DNA from: Bacteroides sp.
GTDB lineage: Bacteria > Bacteroidota > Bacteroidia > Bacteroidales > Bacteroidaceae
DNA length: 47,027 nucleotides
NCBI GenBank assembly: GCA_017471925.1
Contig: JAFURM010000009.1
Span: 1 to 47,027, forward strand
Reading direction: 5' to 3'
Positions 1 to 8,018 of the stretch are shown piece after piece. The first letter of the stretch is position 1; each line of letters starts with the position of its first letter. The notes below the pieces were generated by a model that was not told the DNA's origin, ran no database searches, and worked only from the letters and a program-made list of their open reading frames with translations. Position numbers and translations under genes: made by a program.

Positions 1-1
1 A

Positions 2-2044
2 AAATACCTCACTGAAATCAAGGGAGTAGCACCCGAAAGGATTTTGCTTATCAGTTATACCAATAAGGCTGCTGCCGAACTTACCGAAAGAATGGCGACC
101 AATGGATTGAGAGGTTACACATTTCATAAGTTAGCCATTGATATTATCGGCAAAACAACAGGTGCAGAACCATCTATTTGCGACAATACAGATTCATTGT
201 TTGTAGATATATATCACAAATTGTTAGGTAAATCGTCTTTCAAGAAAAGTATCGTGGAATACTTTATTGATTACCAAACGAATGAAGCTGATTGGGAACA
301 ACGCAAGAATGAAAGACGAGAGCAATTATCAGAGCAAAAGAATGTGCAGCTAAAGGCGATGTTCCCCGATATGGACGGTAGAGCCATATATGTGAGAAGT
401 GAACAAGAACAAAAAATATGTTTTGCTTTGTCCTCGCTTGGAGTGAAATTCAGATATGAAGAATCATACGAGCATCAATTAGCAGATGAGATGCACTCAC
501 AATATCGTCCCGACTTCTCAATATATTTTGAGCAAGGAGGAGTAACCAAACGCATCTATCTTGAACATTTCGGAGTTGATGAACACGGGCTTGTTCCTGC
601 TTGGTTCGCAAAAGATAAGGGTATAACCTACGAAGAAGCCAATCAGAAATACAATGATGGTATAACTTGGAAGAAAGCGGCTCACGAGAAATTTGGCACA
701 CAACTATTAGTGACATCAAGTGCTGATTTCCATTATTCTGATATTAGGGATAAACTCCGTAAATTATTAGATGATGCAGGTGTACCAATTCAAGAAAAGA
801 CCGATGAGGAGTTATACGATTTAGTACTACCCAAAGGTAGCAAGCAGGAAAAGGCGTTTATACGACTTGTCGTCACTTTCGTTACATTGGTGAAGTCAAG
901 TTGCAAATCAGTTAAAGAGGTCTTGAAACAAGCCAAAAATGCAGATGATGAACGAAGTGTATTTATCATCAAGAACATATTTCAACCTGTATATGAACGC
1001 TACATAAATGCGTTAAGCGATAGTAACCAAATTGATTTTACCGATGCTATTATTCAAGCCACAGAGATATGTCGTACTTTACACCCTGTTGAGTATGATT
1101 ATATCATAGTGGATGAGTTTCAAGATATTTCAGTTGACCGTTACAATTTCTTGAAAGTATTGCGAGAGGGTAATCCTCCTGCAAAGTTGTATTGTGTGGG
1201 TGATGATTGGCAGTCTATCTATCGCTTTTCGGGAAGTGATATGGCTCTATTCAATCAATTCCCCGAATATTTTGGAGCAACGGAGATAAACAAGATTGAA
1301 ACGACATACAGATTTGGAGAGCCTTTGGTTTCTTTATCCTCGAACTTCATACAACGCAATAAAGCCCAAATACAAAAGAATATCCATTCGTTCAGTTCTG
1401 AAATGAAAACTGAGCTGGAATTCTATGCTTACGATAGACGAGATTACTGCAATACGATAGGGCAACTTGTAGCTTCTATTCCATCGGATAAATCAATATT
1501 CCTATTGGGGCGTTACTCTTTTGATGATTATTACCTCTCCTTTATGTACCAATCAATTAAAGAGGGTAATAGATTCTACTATGTGATAGGAGGACGAAAG
1601 ATAGAATTTTTAACCGTACATAAGTCAAAAGGTCTTGAAGCGGATTATGTAATACTCTTACAATGCAATAAAGATACATACGGTTTCCCATCACAGGTGA
1701 GTGACGACCCTGTGCTTAACTATGTACTCACTAAAAGCGACCAATTCCCATACGGAGAAGAAAGAAGATTATTCTATGTTGCAATAACAAGGGCTAAGAT
1801 AAAAACGCTTGTATTATACGATAAGCGTTTTCCGTCTGTATTTGTGGATGAGTTCTTGCACCCCGAAAAGGTTTCCGAAGAAAGCTATGTAAAACACCCC
1901 AACGCTAATAAAAGATGGACGAGAGGTGCAGACCAATTCCTATTGAAGTTACACAGCGAGGGAAAGAGTGTGAAATACATTGCTGCTAAAATGGGCAGAA
2001 GCCAAACATCTATCGTTATGCGATTGAATAAGCTTAAACAATAA
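2..2044 (+). CDS. UvrD/Rep-type superfamily 1 DNA helicase with nuclease-like insert (5' end outside window)
   Basis: The reading frame is open from the first bases of the window, so the N-terminus with Walker A lies outside; a TTG at 44 is not a real start. Numbering from that TTG, motif Ia (SYTNKAAAE) is residues 4-12, Walker B VDEFQD 356-361, motif III QSIYRF 390-395, motif V TVHKSKGLEAD 524-534 and motif VI RLFYVAITRAK 575-585. This is an ATP-driven 3'-5' DNA helicase of the UvrD/HelD group. Between motifs Ia and II is a long insert with RPDF (155-158) and YLEHFG (172-177), the D/E pattern of a PD-(D/E)XK or Vsr-like nuclease. The last 40 residues resemble a small helix-turn-helix. The gene is AT-rich like its neighbours up to about 4.5 kb. 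Helicase assignment is firm; nuclease activity and a role in repair or defence are inferences. Confidence 0.9.
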   Translation, partial: KYLTEIKGVAPERILLISYTNKAAAELTERMATNGLRGYTFHKLAIDIIGKTTGAEPSICDNTDSLFVDIYHKLLGKSSFKKSIVEYFIDYQTNEADWEQRKNERREQLSEQKNVQLKAMFPDMDGRAIYVRSEQEQKICFALSSLGVKFRYEESYEHQLADEMHSQYRPDFSIYFEQGGVTKRIYLEHFGVDEHGLVPAWFAKDKGITYEEANQKYNDGITWKKAAHEKFGTQLLVTSSADFHYSDIRDKLRKLLDDAGVPIQEKTDEELYDLVLPKGSKQEKAFIRLVVTFVTLVKSSCKSVKEVLKQAKNADDERSVFIIKNIFQPVYERYINALSDSNQIDFTDAIIQATEICRTLHPVEYDYIIVDEFQDISVDRYNFLKVLREGNPPAKLYCVGDDWQSIYRFSGSDMALFNQFPEYFGATEINKIETTYRFGEPLVSLSSNFIQRNKAQIQKNIHSFSSEMKTELEFYAYDRRDYCNTIGQLVASIPSDKSIFLLGRYSFDDYYLSFMYQSIKEGNRFYYVIGGRKIEFLTVHKSKGLEADYVILLQCNKDTYGFPSQVSDDPVLNYVLTKSDQFPYGEERRLFYVAITRAKIKTLVLYDKRFPSVFVDEFLHPEKVSEESYVKHPNANKRWTRGADQFLLKLHSEGKSVKYIAAKMGRSQTSIVMRLNKLKQ

Positions 2045-2069
2045 CTACCATTGTTTTTATGGTATGACA

Positions 2070-2100
2070 TTGCTTGTGTCGAATAAATCTATTACCTTTG
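2070..2100 (+). promoter_or_regulatory. Bacteroidetes-type promoter
   Basis: TTG at 2070-2072 and TACCTTTG at 2093-2100 match the Bacteroidetes -33/-7 pattern with 20 bp between. It lies just after the helicase stop and points into the broken surface-protein gene; the expected transcript start is near 2106. Confidence 0.6.
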
Positions 2101-2216
2101 TAGCATCAAGAGTTATCACATTGGAGCATAACAATGAAGAACTCAGAAATACGAACGGTTGCTATCTCGTTACCCAATTTTCAAGCAATCCGAATAACCG
2201 TTTAATTCTAAGATAA

Positions 2217-3002
2217 TTATATTTTGAGAACAATTCATACAAAGAGATTCTTTTAGGACTTTACACGAAAGGGGGATTTAACCTCACATATAATGGTTTT
2301 AGCGAACCTCAACATTTTTATTTGGAATATAATAAAGAGGGGGACAATGATATTATTTACCATCGAAATCCATTTGAGTTTGTTGACTTAGGATTGAGTG
2401 TTAAATGGGCATCAAATAATATTGGAGCCAAATCCATAGGAGAACCAGGTTATTATTTGGGATGGGGCGAAACCAATCAGTAAGCAAATAATATTCCTTA
2501 TGATGCTGAACATAATCTTTTTGGGTACCGTAGAAAAAATAAAGATGGTATAGTGGAATGGCATTACCGAAGTATTGGGACTTCGATATGTGGAACTAAT
2601 TATGACGCAGCAAGGCTACACTGGGGAACGTCATGTAGAATGCCTTCAAATAAAGAAGCCGAGGAATTAATTACCAAGTGCCGATTTATCACTGGCAGTG
2701 AAAATGGTCTCTCTGGCAGGTGGGCAATCGGTCCTAATAATCATGCTATTTTTCTGCCATCAGGGGGAATTACAAATCCGACATTGAACGATGTGAAAAA
2801 TCATCAGTATGACGCGCGAGGTTGGTATTGGACAGGGGAGATAAGTTCAACTAATTATCCATATTCAGGATGGGCTTGTTCAATCTGCGAACATTACGCA
2901 GGATCATTTTTTGTAACTACTGGAACATCCAGTTTGGGAGAGGAATATGGTAAAAGTGAAAGATGTACCGGTATGAATATACGTGCTGTATGTTCAAAAT
3001 GA
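2217..3002 (+). pseudogene. Broken Fib_succ-type surface/paralog domain gene with in-frame TAA
   Basis: Frame-consistent translation on both sides of a TAA at 2481-2483 gives one recognisable protein. Before it stand VDLGLSVKWAS and YYLGWGET; after it come HWGTSCRMPS, GRWAIGPNNHAIFLPSGG, GWYWTGE and a terminal IRAVCSK. These blocks occur in this order in the Fib_succ_major / DUF1566-like proteins that Bacteroides carries in many copies, often as secreted or lipoprotein paralogs. No ATG exists in this frame between the stop at 2214 and 2481, so the signal peptide is also missing. An ATG at 2134 downstream of the promoter opens only 23 codons and stops at 2203. The likeliest reading is a decayed gene; a sequencing error at 2481 would not restore the missing 5' end. 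Confidence 0.75.
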
Positions 3003-3113
3003 TGAGATAATAAAATATATACTATTTTTTGCAATTCGGGTAAAAGTTATTCACTATTTAGTTATTCATCATTTGAAACCTCAACCATTTGCAATAGGGG
3101 TATATACCTTAAG

Positions 3114-3144
3114 AAATAGCCGTTCAGTTCATGGACGGCTATTT
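3114..3144 (+). terminator. Hairpin after the broken gene, possibly bidirectional terminator
   Basis: A perfect 10-bp stem AAATAGCCGT (3114-3123) / ACGGCTATTT (3135-3144) lies between the pseudogene and the convergent ATPase gene ending at 3220. T-rich but no clean U-tract follows, so terminator strength is uncertain. Confidence 0.5.
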
Positions 3145-3219
3145 CCATTTATTATTGGGCAGTGAAATTATCCGGTGCTATCGTGTTAGCAGATGAAGAC
3201 TTTCCCGCCCTCTGATAGT

Positions 3220-4425
3220 TCAATATAACAAACCAAACATCCAGAGTGGAATGCGATTGTGATGTCCTACTTCGGTGTTATCAACAGCCAGGTAGCTGTC
3301 AGGGATATCCTTTATTTGTTGAAATGTCTTTGTCCGGCCTCTTACTTCAAACAAATACTTTCTATTCACTTCAAAATCTCCTTGCATTGGCAAAAACACT
3401 TCATACAGCACTTTTAGCTGATTGTTGAAGAAACATTCCCTGACAGTGCCGATATCAGTATTCGCAGAGAGAGCGTACATTAAATTCGTATTATCCAGAT
3501 AGATTTTATTCGGTCTTGAGAGGCTTTTATAATTTTTAATTTGGTTGTTTAATAGTGCCAACAGCCCTCCCCGTTCCAAAGCATATAGCATTTTAAGCCC
3601 TTGCTCTCGATTGGTTTCTAATTCCTTGTAAAGCTCACTCATATTTGGGGTATGAGGAACTCTTTCTGCCAAAATCATCAACATCTTCTTGAGCTTTTGT
3701 GTAGTGACGTATTGAACATCTTCTACTGCCGGCAAATCCGATTCTATCACCTGCCGGATTACTTCCTGCAATCGAAATTCGAAACCCTCATGGGTTTCCT
3801 TGTAGAAAGGATAGTGTCCTTTCCGCAAATATTTTTCGAATGCAGGTAGAATCTTCATCTGTCCGACGAGTTGCATAGCTATAGAAACGTGTTGTTGCAG
3901 AAGTTCTTCCAAAGTATATGTGGGAACCTTCATCCCATACTCGAAATCCAGAAATTCTCTGAAAGAAAGTCCCGCAAGTTGATACACAATCTGTCTTCTC
4001 GACAAGTCTCCTTGTCGGTTTTCGATTTCGAGCATGGAAGAACCTGTATATACAATTCTCAGATTGGGGTAGTCATCGTTCAGATTTTTAATCAATGTTT
4101 GCCATTGCGGGTAGCGATGCACCTCGTCAAGAAAAACATGTGTACCTCCGTGAGTATAATGATATTCAATCAAATCTTCTAAAGAGTGGGTCATGAACCA
4201 TAGATTATCCAATGATACATATAATGCAGCATCAGGATTAGGAAAACTGCGTTTGATATGTTGCAGTATAAGTGTGGTTTTACCTACTCCTCTTGCACCT
4301 TTAATACCTATAAGTCTGTCTTCCCAATTTATTCTTTTATATAGGTATCGGATAAAATCCAGTGAAGTATCTTGCAACTTACGATGAAATGACCTATAAA
4401 TTCTTTCGATGTCTTTTTCGTCCAT
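3220..4425 (-). CDS. AAA_14 / DUF4143-type ATPase
   Basis: The 401-residue protein starts at the ATG at 4425. An upstream in-frame start at 4482 is rejected because the promoter -7 element (4458-4465) lies inside it. Walker A GARGVGKTT is residues 43-51 and Walker B HVFLDE 96-101, followed by the sensor-like YTGSSMLE. The C-terminal half carries the DUF4143-like region with the YLDNTNLMYAL segment. Family members are common, patchily distributed bacterial and archaeal ATPases of unknown role; many seem to be stand-alone mobile or accessory genes. AT-rich composition and an unrelated decayed neighbour fit recent acquisition. The family call is strong, but no cellular function can be given. Confidence 0.85.
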   Translation of the reverse strand: MDEKDIERIYRSFHRKLQDTSLDFIRYLYKRINWEDRLIGIKGARGVGKTTLILQHIKRSFPNPDAALYVSLDNLWFMTHSLEDLIEYHYTHGGTHVFLDEVHRYPQWQTLIKNLNDDYPNLRIVYTGSSMLEIENRQGDLSRRQIVYQLAGLSFREFLDFEYGMKVPTYTLEELLQQHVSIAMQLVGQMKILPAFEKYLRKGHYPFYKETHEGFEFRLQEVIRQVIESDLPAVEDVQYVTTQKLKKMLMILAERVPHTPNMSELYKELETNREQGLKMLYALERGGLLALLNNQIKNYKSLSRPNKIYLDNTNLMYALSANTDIGTVRECFFNNQLKVLYEVFLPMQGDFEVNRKYLFEVRGRTKTFQQIKDIPDSYLAVDNTEVGHHNRIPLWMFGLLY

Positions 4426-4457
4426 AGCACACTTACTTTTATTTGTCGAATAATGTG

Positions 4458-4465
4458 CAAATATA
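4458..4465 (-). promoter_or_regulatory. Promoter -7 element of the DUF4143 ATPase gene
   Basis: Reads TATATTTG on the minus strand, an exact TAnnTTTG match, with a short leader of about 26 nt to the ATG at 4425. No convincing -33 element at the usual distance. Confidence 0.5.
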
Positions 4466-4694
4466 CAAAATAAATCTTCCAATGTTCAAATATGCAGCAG
4501 AAATCAATCTTTGAAGATTGAATTTGTCGCACAAAAGCAATCTTCAGACATCTAAATTCCTTATCAACACCTTTACATTACTTGCAGCTACCTCAAATCT
4601 ACCTTACGAAACTTCCAATTCTATTTGTTATACACCATATTCATTTCTTGCCCATCTATCTGGGCTTCTATCAAATATCAGAACGTATATATTA

Positions 4695-4726
4695 AAGCAG
4701 GCCTTGTCTCACGACAAAGCCTGCTT
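4695..4726 (-). terminator. Large hairpin, candidate distal terminator for galE
   Basis: AAGCAGGC-C-TTGTC, a 4-nt loop, then GACAA-A-GCCTGCTT: 13 paired bases with one mismatch. On the minus strand it is followed by TTTAATATATA. It lies 210 bp beyond the galE stop, so it may be a backup terminator or a separate element. Confidence 0.45.
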
Positions 4727-4856
4727 ACAACACAAACACAAAATAAAACACGACAAAACTACTATGCAATCTTACCTGTCTATGCCGGGAGGCATACGTA
4801 CCATACTATGAATATTCACATACTACACAGACGGTTCAGGTTGATTGACATCCATG

Positions 4857-4883
4857 TAAACAAGTGAAAGAACCACTTGTTTA
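4857..4883 (-). terminator. Hairpin 3' of galE
   Basis: Perfect 10-bp stem TAAACAAGTG / CACTTGTTTA with a 7-nt loop, about 50 bp beyond the galE stop codon. The right position for a terminator, but with only a short T-rich tail. Confidence 0.5.
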
Positions 4884-4935
4884 CGAAGTTTTGTTAATTT
4901 AACTTTTGCATATTATATAATTCTTTATCCGTTAC

Positions 4936-5970
4936 TTACTGGATGCCACGTTCACGAAGCTTCAGCTGCCAATTCCAGGCAGAACGCAACGTGTCTTCCA
5001 CACTCGTTTCAGCCTTCCAGCCCAGTTCGTTATTGGCTTTCTCGGGATTGGCCCACACCTTTTCAATATCTCCGGCACGACGACCCACAATCTGATAGTT
5101 CAGCTTGACTCCGGTGGACTGCTCGAAAGCATGAATCAACTCCAGCACGGAGAGTCCACGACCAGTACCGATATTGAACACTTCGACTTTCTCTCTCTGC
5201 TTCTGCTCAAGAATGCGACGGATGGCAATCACATGTGCCTTGGCCAAATCCACGACATTGATGAAGTCACGGATGCAGGAGCCGTCGGGCGTGTTGTAAT
5301 CATCACCAAAGACACTCAACTTTTCACGTATGCCGATAGCCGTCTGAGTCAGATAGGGAATCAGGTTCTGAGGCACGCCGTTGGGCAACTCGCCAAGCAG
5401 GGCCGTGGGATGCGCACCTATAGGATTGAAATAGCGCAGAAGGATGGCACTGATGGGCGAACCGGAGGTAATGGTATCACGAATAATCTCTTCATTGATT
5501 TGCTTGGTGTTTCCGTAAGGAGATTCAGCTTTCTTGATGGGAGCCGCCTCTGTCACGGGCAACTCATCCGGCTGGCCATACACCGTACAGGAGGATGAGA
5601 AGACAATGCCTTCCACTCCGTGCTTGGGCATCAACTCCAAGAGATTGATTAAAGAGACCAGGTTGTTGCGATAATAAAGCAAAGGCTTCTGTACGGATTC
5701 ACCTACGGCCTTGCTCGCTGCAAAATGAATAATGGCCTTGATGCCCTGATATTTGGCAAAGACCTTGTCCAGGCCAGCATAATCCAGGCAATCAAGTTCC
5801 TCAAATGCCGGACGAATGCCCGACACCTTTTCTATATTGTCTACTACATCTGCACTTGAATTGGACAAATTGTCTATAATAACAACTTCATAACCGGCGT
5901 TCTGAAGTTCAACTACTGTATGAGAACCGATATAGCCGGTACCACCAGTCACTAAAATTCTTTCTTTCAT
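4936..5970 (-). CDS. galE: UDP-glucose 4-epimerase
   Basis: A 344-residue extended short-chain dehydrogenase, the usual length for GalE. It interconverts UDP-glucose and UDP-galactose in the cytoplasm using bound NAD+, feeding galactose use and surface polysaccharide synthesis. The NAD-binding GGTGYIGSH is at residues 8-16, the FSSSCTVYG serine region and the catalytic YxxxK (SPYGNTK) follow in order, and the C-terminal third has the family RRAGDIEKVWA stretch. The start at 5970 is the first ATG after a well-formed promoter. It is transcribed alone, bounded by the rnf terminator upstream and hairpins downstream. Epimerases acting on N-acetylated sugars look similar, so substrate preference is inferred. 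Confidence 0.95.
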   Translation of the reverse strand: MKERILVTGGTGYIGSHTVVELQNAGYEVVIIDNLSNSSADVVDNIEKVSGIRPAFEELDCLDYAGLDKVFAKYQGIKAIIHFAASKAVGESVQKPLLYYRNNLVSLINLLELMPKHGVEGIVFSSSCTVYGQPDELPVTEAAPIKKAESPYGNTKQINEEIIRDTITSGSPISAILLRYFNPIGAHPTALLGELPNGVPQNLIPYLTQTAIGIREKLSVFGDDYNTPDGSCIRDFINVVDLAKAHVIAIRRILEQKQREKVEVFNIGTGRGLSVLELIHAFEQSTGVKLNYQIVGRRAGDIEKVWANPEKANNELGWKAETSVEDTLRSAWNWQLKLRERGIQ

Positions 5971-6012
5971 AATATTAATCGAGTTTTATCTGTCTTATGT
6001 ATGTTTACGCTA

Positions 6013-6042
6013 CAAATGTAAGCAAATAAATCGAGAGGCCAA
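6013..6042 (-). promoter_or_regulatory. galE promoter
   Basis: On the minus strand TTGG (6042-6039) and TACATTTG (6020-6013) with 18 bp between, a full Bacteroidetes -33/-7 pair; the transcript would start about 35 nt before the galE ATG. Confidence 0.65.
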
Positions 6043-6053
6043 CAAGTATGCGC

Positions 6054-6119
6054 AAAAAAAAAGCAGGCCAGTACACTTTTTATGGAAGCCAGGCTTCCAC
6101 GCCAAGTCTACTGACCTGC
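6054..6119 (-). terminator. Terminator of the rnf operon
   Basis: On the minus strand GCAGGTCAGTA pairs with TACTGGCCTGC (one G-U) and is followed by nine T residues. The long loop holds its own GGAAG/CTTCC hairpin, so the folded end is branched. It lies 28 bp beyond the rnfA stop. Confidence 0.8.
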
Positions 6120-6146
6120 AACACTATCCCTTCAGAGGGAGGAATA

Positions 6147-6725
6147 TCAAATCTTCACCACACCCGAGAAGCCCATGAAAGCCATGGCCAGCAGGCCGGC
6201 AGTAATCAGGGCGATGGGAGTGCCTTGCATACCCTTGGGTATATTCACCAAGCTCATCTGTTCGCGCAGGCCGGCAAAGAGGGTCAATGCCAGGCCAAAG
6301 CCGAGAGCTGTAGAGAAGGCGTAAACTACACCGGTAAGGAGATCGTAGTCTTTCTGGATAACCAGAATGGCCACACCCAAGATACAGCAGTTGGTGGTAA
6401 TCAGAGGGAGGAAAACGCCCAAAGCCTGATACAAGGAAGGAGAGACCTTCTTGAGGATGATTTCAACCATCTGTACCAAGGCTGCAATTACCAGAATGAA
6501 GGTGATGGTCTGCAGGTAGGCCAGGCCAAAGGCATCAAGCACATACTTCTGGATGAGGAATGTTACGATAGTGGCAATGGTGAGCACAAAAGCAACGGCT
6601 GCCGACATGCCCAATGCTGTATCTACCTTCTTGGAGACGCCCAGGAAAGGACAAATGCCCAAGAACTGTGACAATACGATGTTGTTTACAAAGATTGCCG
6701 AGATAAATATCAATATATATTCCAT
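6147..6725 (-). CDS. rnfA: Electron transport complex subunit RnfA
   Basis: Integral membrane subunit (192 residues, about six hydrophobic segments) of the Rnf complex, which couples electron transfer between reduced ferredoxin and NAD+ to Na+ or H+ movement. RnfA and RnfE form the inverted pair that holds a membrane-embedded [2Fe-2S] cluster. The family signature NNIVLSQFLGICPFLG is near residues 14-29, and the cysteine of the second repeat lies in LITTNCCILG. It is the last gene of the operon, 28 bp after rnfE, with the terminator directly behind. Length and motifs are normal. Confidence 0.95.
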   Translation of the reverse strand: MEYILIFISAIFVNNIVLSQFLGICPFLGVSKKVDTALGMSAAVAFVLTIATIVTFLIQKYVLDAFGLAYLQTITFILVIAALVQMVEIILKKVSPSLYQALGVFLPLITTNCCILGVAILVIQKDYDLLTGVVYAFSTALGFGLALTLFAGLREQMSLVNIPKGMQGTPIALITAGLLAMAFMGFSGVVKI

Positions 6726-6753
6726 AATCTAATCTCTTGTTTTATTAATTGTC

Positions 6754-7338
6754 TTATGCTTTCTTCATGCTGTTGATGAGGGCAATGAGATAACCCAACG
6801 CAATGAATGCACCGGGAGCAAGCACAAACACCAGCATGCCATACTCTTCGGGAAGAATCGTCAGGTTGAAAATCTTGCCGGTACCCAGGAACTCACGGAC
6901 AGCACCCAGCGTGGTAAGACCCAGCGTGAAACCGAGTCCCATGCCGATACCATCGAACATGGAGGCTACAGGACCGTTCTTGGCCGCAAATGCCTCGGCA
7001 CGTCCCAGCAGAATACAGTTAACTACAATCAACGGAATGAAGAGTCCCAATGTGGCATAGAGCGAAGGGACAAAAGCCTGCATAAGCATCTGCAACAGTG
7101 TCACAAACGAGGCGATAACCACCACAAACACAGGGATGCGGACCATGTCGGGCACCAGATTCTTGATGGCCGAGATAACCACATTGGAGCAAATCAGCAC
7201 AAACATCGTGGCCAAGCCCATGCCCATACCGTTGATGGCCGATGAGGTAGTACCCAACGTAGGACACATACCGAGCAGGAGCACAAACGTAGGATTCTCT
7301 TTGATGATACCGTTCATCAAAACTTTAAAGTTATTCAT
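6754..7338 (-). CDS. rnfE: Electron transport complex subunit RnfE
   Basis: Membrane subunit of 194 residues, the structural partner of RnfA. The matching motifs are LLGMCPTLG (about residues 21-29) and IVVNCILLGRAEAFA, with the cysteines expected to hold the shared Fe-S cluster. The N-terminal MNNFKVLMNGIIKENPTFV is the usual RnfE opening. It lies 17 bp after rnfG, in the standard Rnf gene order BCDGEA. Confidence 0.95.
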   Translation of the reverse strand: MNNFKVLMNGIIKENPTFVLLLGMCPTLGTTSSAINGMGMGLATMFVLICSNVVISAIKNLVPDMVRIPVFVVVIASFVTLLQMLMQAFVPSLYATLGLFIPLIVVNCILLGRAEAFAAKNGPVASMFDGIGMGLGFTLGLTTLGAVREFLGTGKIFNLTILPEEYGMLVFVLAPGAFIALGYLIALINSMKKA

Positions 7339-7355
7339 ATCTTATACTCCTTTCT

Positions 7356-8018
7356 TTAATTTACAGCGGTAGAGTCTGTCGGAGCAGCCTCTTCAGCAGG
7401 TTGTTCAACATTGGTTTGGACTGTGGCACCGGTCAATCCGTCAGCGGTATGTTGCCCGGCATAGGCCGCATAAGCCAGGTTCACAGCCTTCAGGAAAGCA
7501 CGTGAAGTGATGGTGGAGGCCGTGATGGCATCTATCTGACCACCGTCTTTCGATACCTTCAGTTCACCTTCACCGGGATTCATGCCGATGATGTCACCCT
7601 TCTGGTCTTTCTTGAACCAAACATCGGCCTTTGAACCAAGTCCCGGTGTCTCTGCATGAGAAAGCAGTGAATAGTCGATAATCCGGCCATCGGCATCAAA
7701 GCCGACCAGTATCTTCAGGTCACCGCCAAAACCCATGGCCGAAGACTCTACGGCAGCACCGATATGCTTGCCCTCCTTGGTAGCCGGATAGACGGCATAT
7801 TCCACACCGTTGACCTCCTGCATCTTCTTCTCGGCAATGGGGTCATTGTCGAAACCGGGAACCACGGCACTTACAGCATCGCTCAACGTCTTGGCATTGG
7901 CGGCTGCAATCGGCTCCTTGGTCAACTCATTCACGTAGGCCAGCAGAGCCACACAGATTGCTGTAATGCCCGTAAGCACCAGCAACATATTCGTCAAAGA
8001 TGATTGTAACTTTTTCAT
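7356..8018 (-). CDS. rnfG: Electron transport complex subunit RnfG (FMN-binding)
   Basis: A 220-residue protein with one N-terminal membrane segment (about residues 10-28) and an extracytoplasmic FMN_bind domain. In the family FMN is attached by ApbE through a phosphoester to a Thr in a (S/T)GAT-type motif. The expected site is DAITASTITS, with Thr169. A second, closer match to the consensus, DGLTGATV (Thr199), occurs in a C-terminal extension that ends in a Pro/Glu/Ala-rich tail. The PGLG block and DVWFKK are in their normal place. The start overlaps the rnfD stop by 4 bp, suggesting translational coupling. Whether both threonines carry FMN is unknown. Confidence 0.93.
   Translation of the reverse strand: MKKLQSSLTNMLLVLTGITAICVALLAYVNELTKEPIAAANAKTLSDAVSAVVPGFDNDPIAEKKMQEVNGVEYAVYPATKEGKHIGAAVESSAMGFGGDLKILVGFDADGRIIDYSLLSHAETPGLGSKADVWFKKDQKGDIIGMNPGEGELKVSKDGGQIDAITASTITSRAFLKAVNLAYAAYAGQHTADGLTGATVQTNVEQPAEEAAPTDSTAVN

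Larger units (their letters stand above)
4466..4935. other. AT-rich intergenic region between ATPase gene and galE
   Basis: About 470 bp without a convincing gene. Short frames here (for example 4518-4811) lack family features and a start signal. It holds three hairpins: a 14-nt one near 4779-4794, and the two listed separately at 4695-4726 and 4857-4883. It also marks the change from AT-rich accessory DNA to the more GC-rich core that begins at galE. Confidence 0.6.

Noticed and set aside
2983-3165. 60-codon frame after the broken gene
   Set aside because: It runs through the hairpin at 3114-3144, has no recognisable features and uses an internal start within the pseudogene.
4518-4811. 97-codon frame between the ATPase gene and galE
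   Set aside because: It crosses the hairpin at 4695-4726, has no domain or promoter, and its composition looks like random AT-rich DNA.
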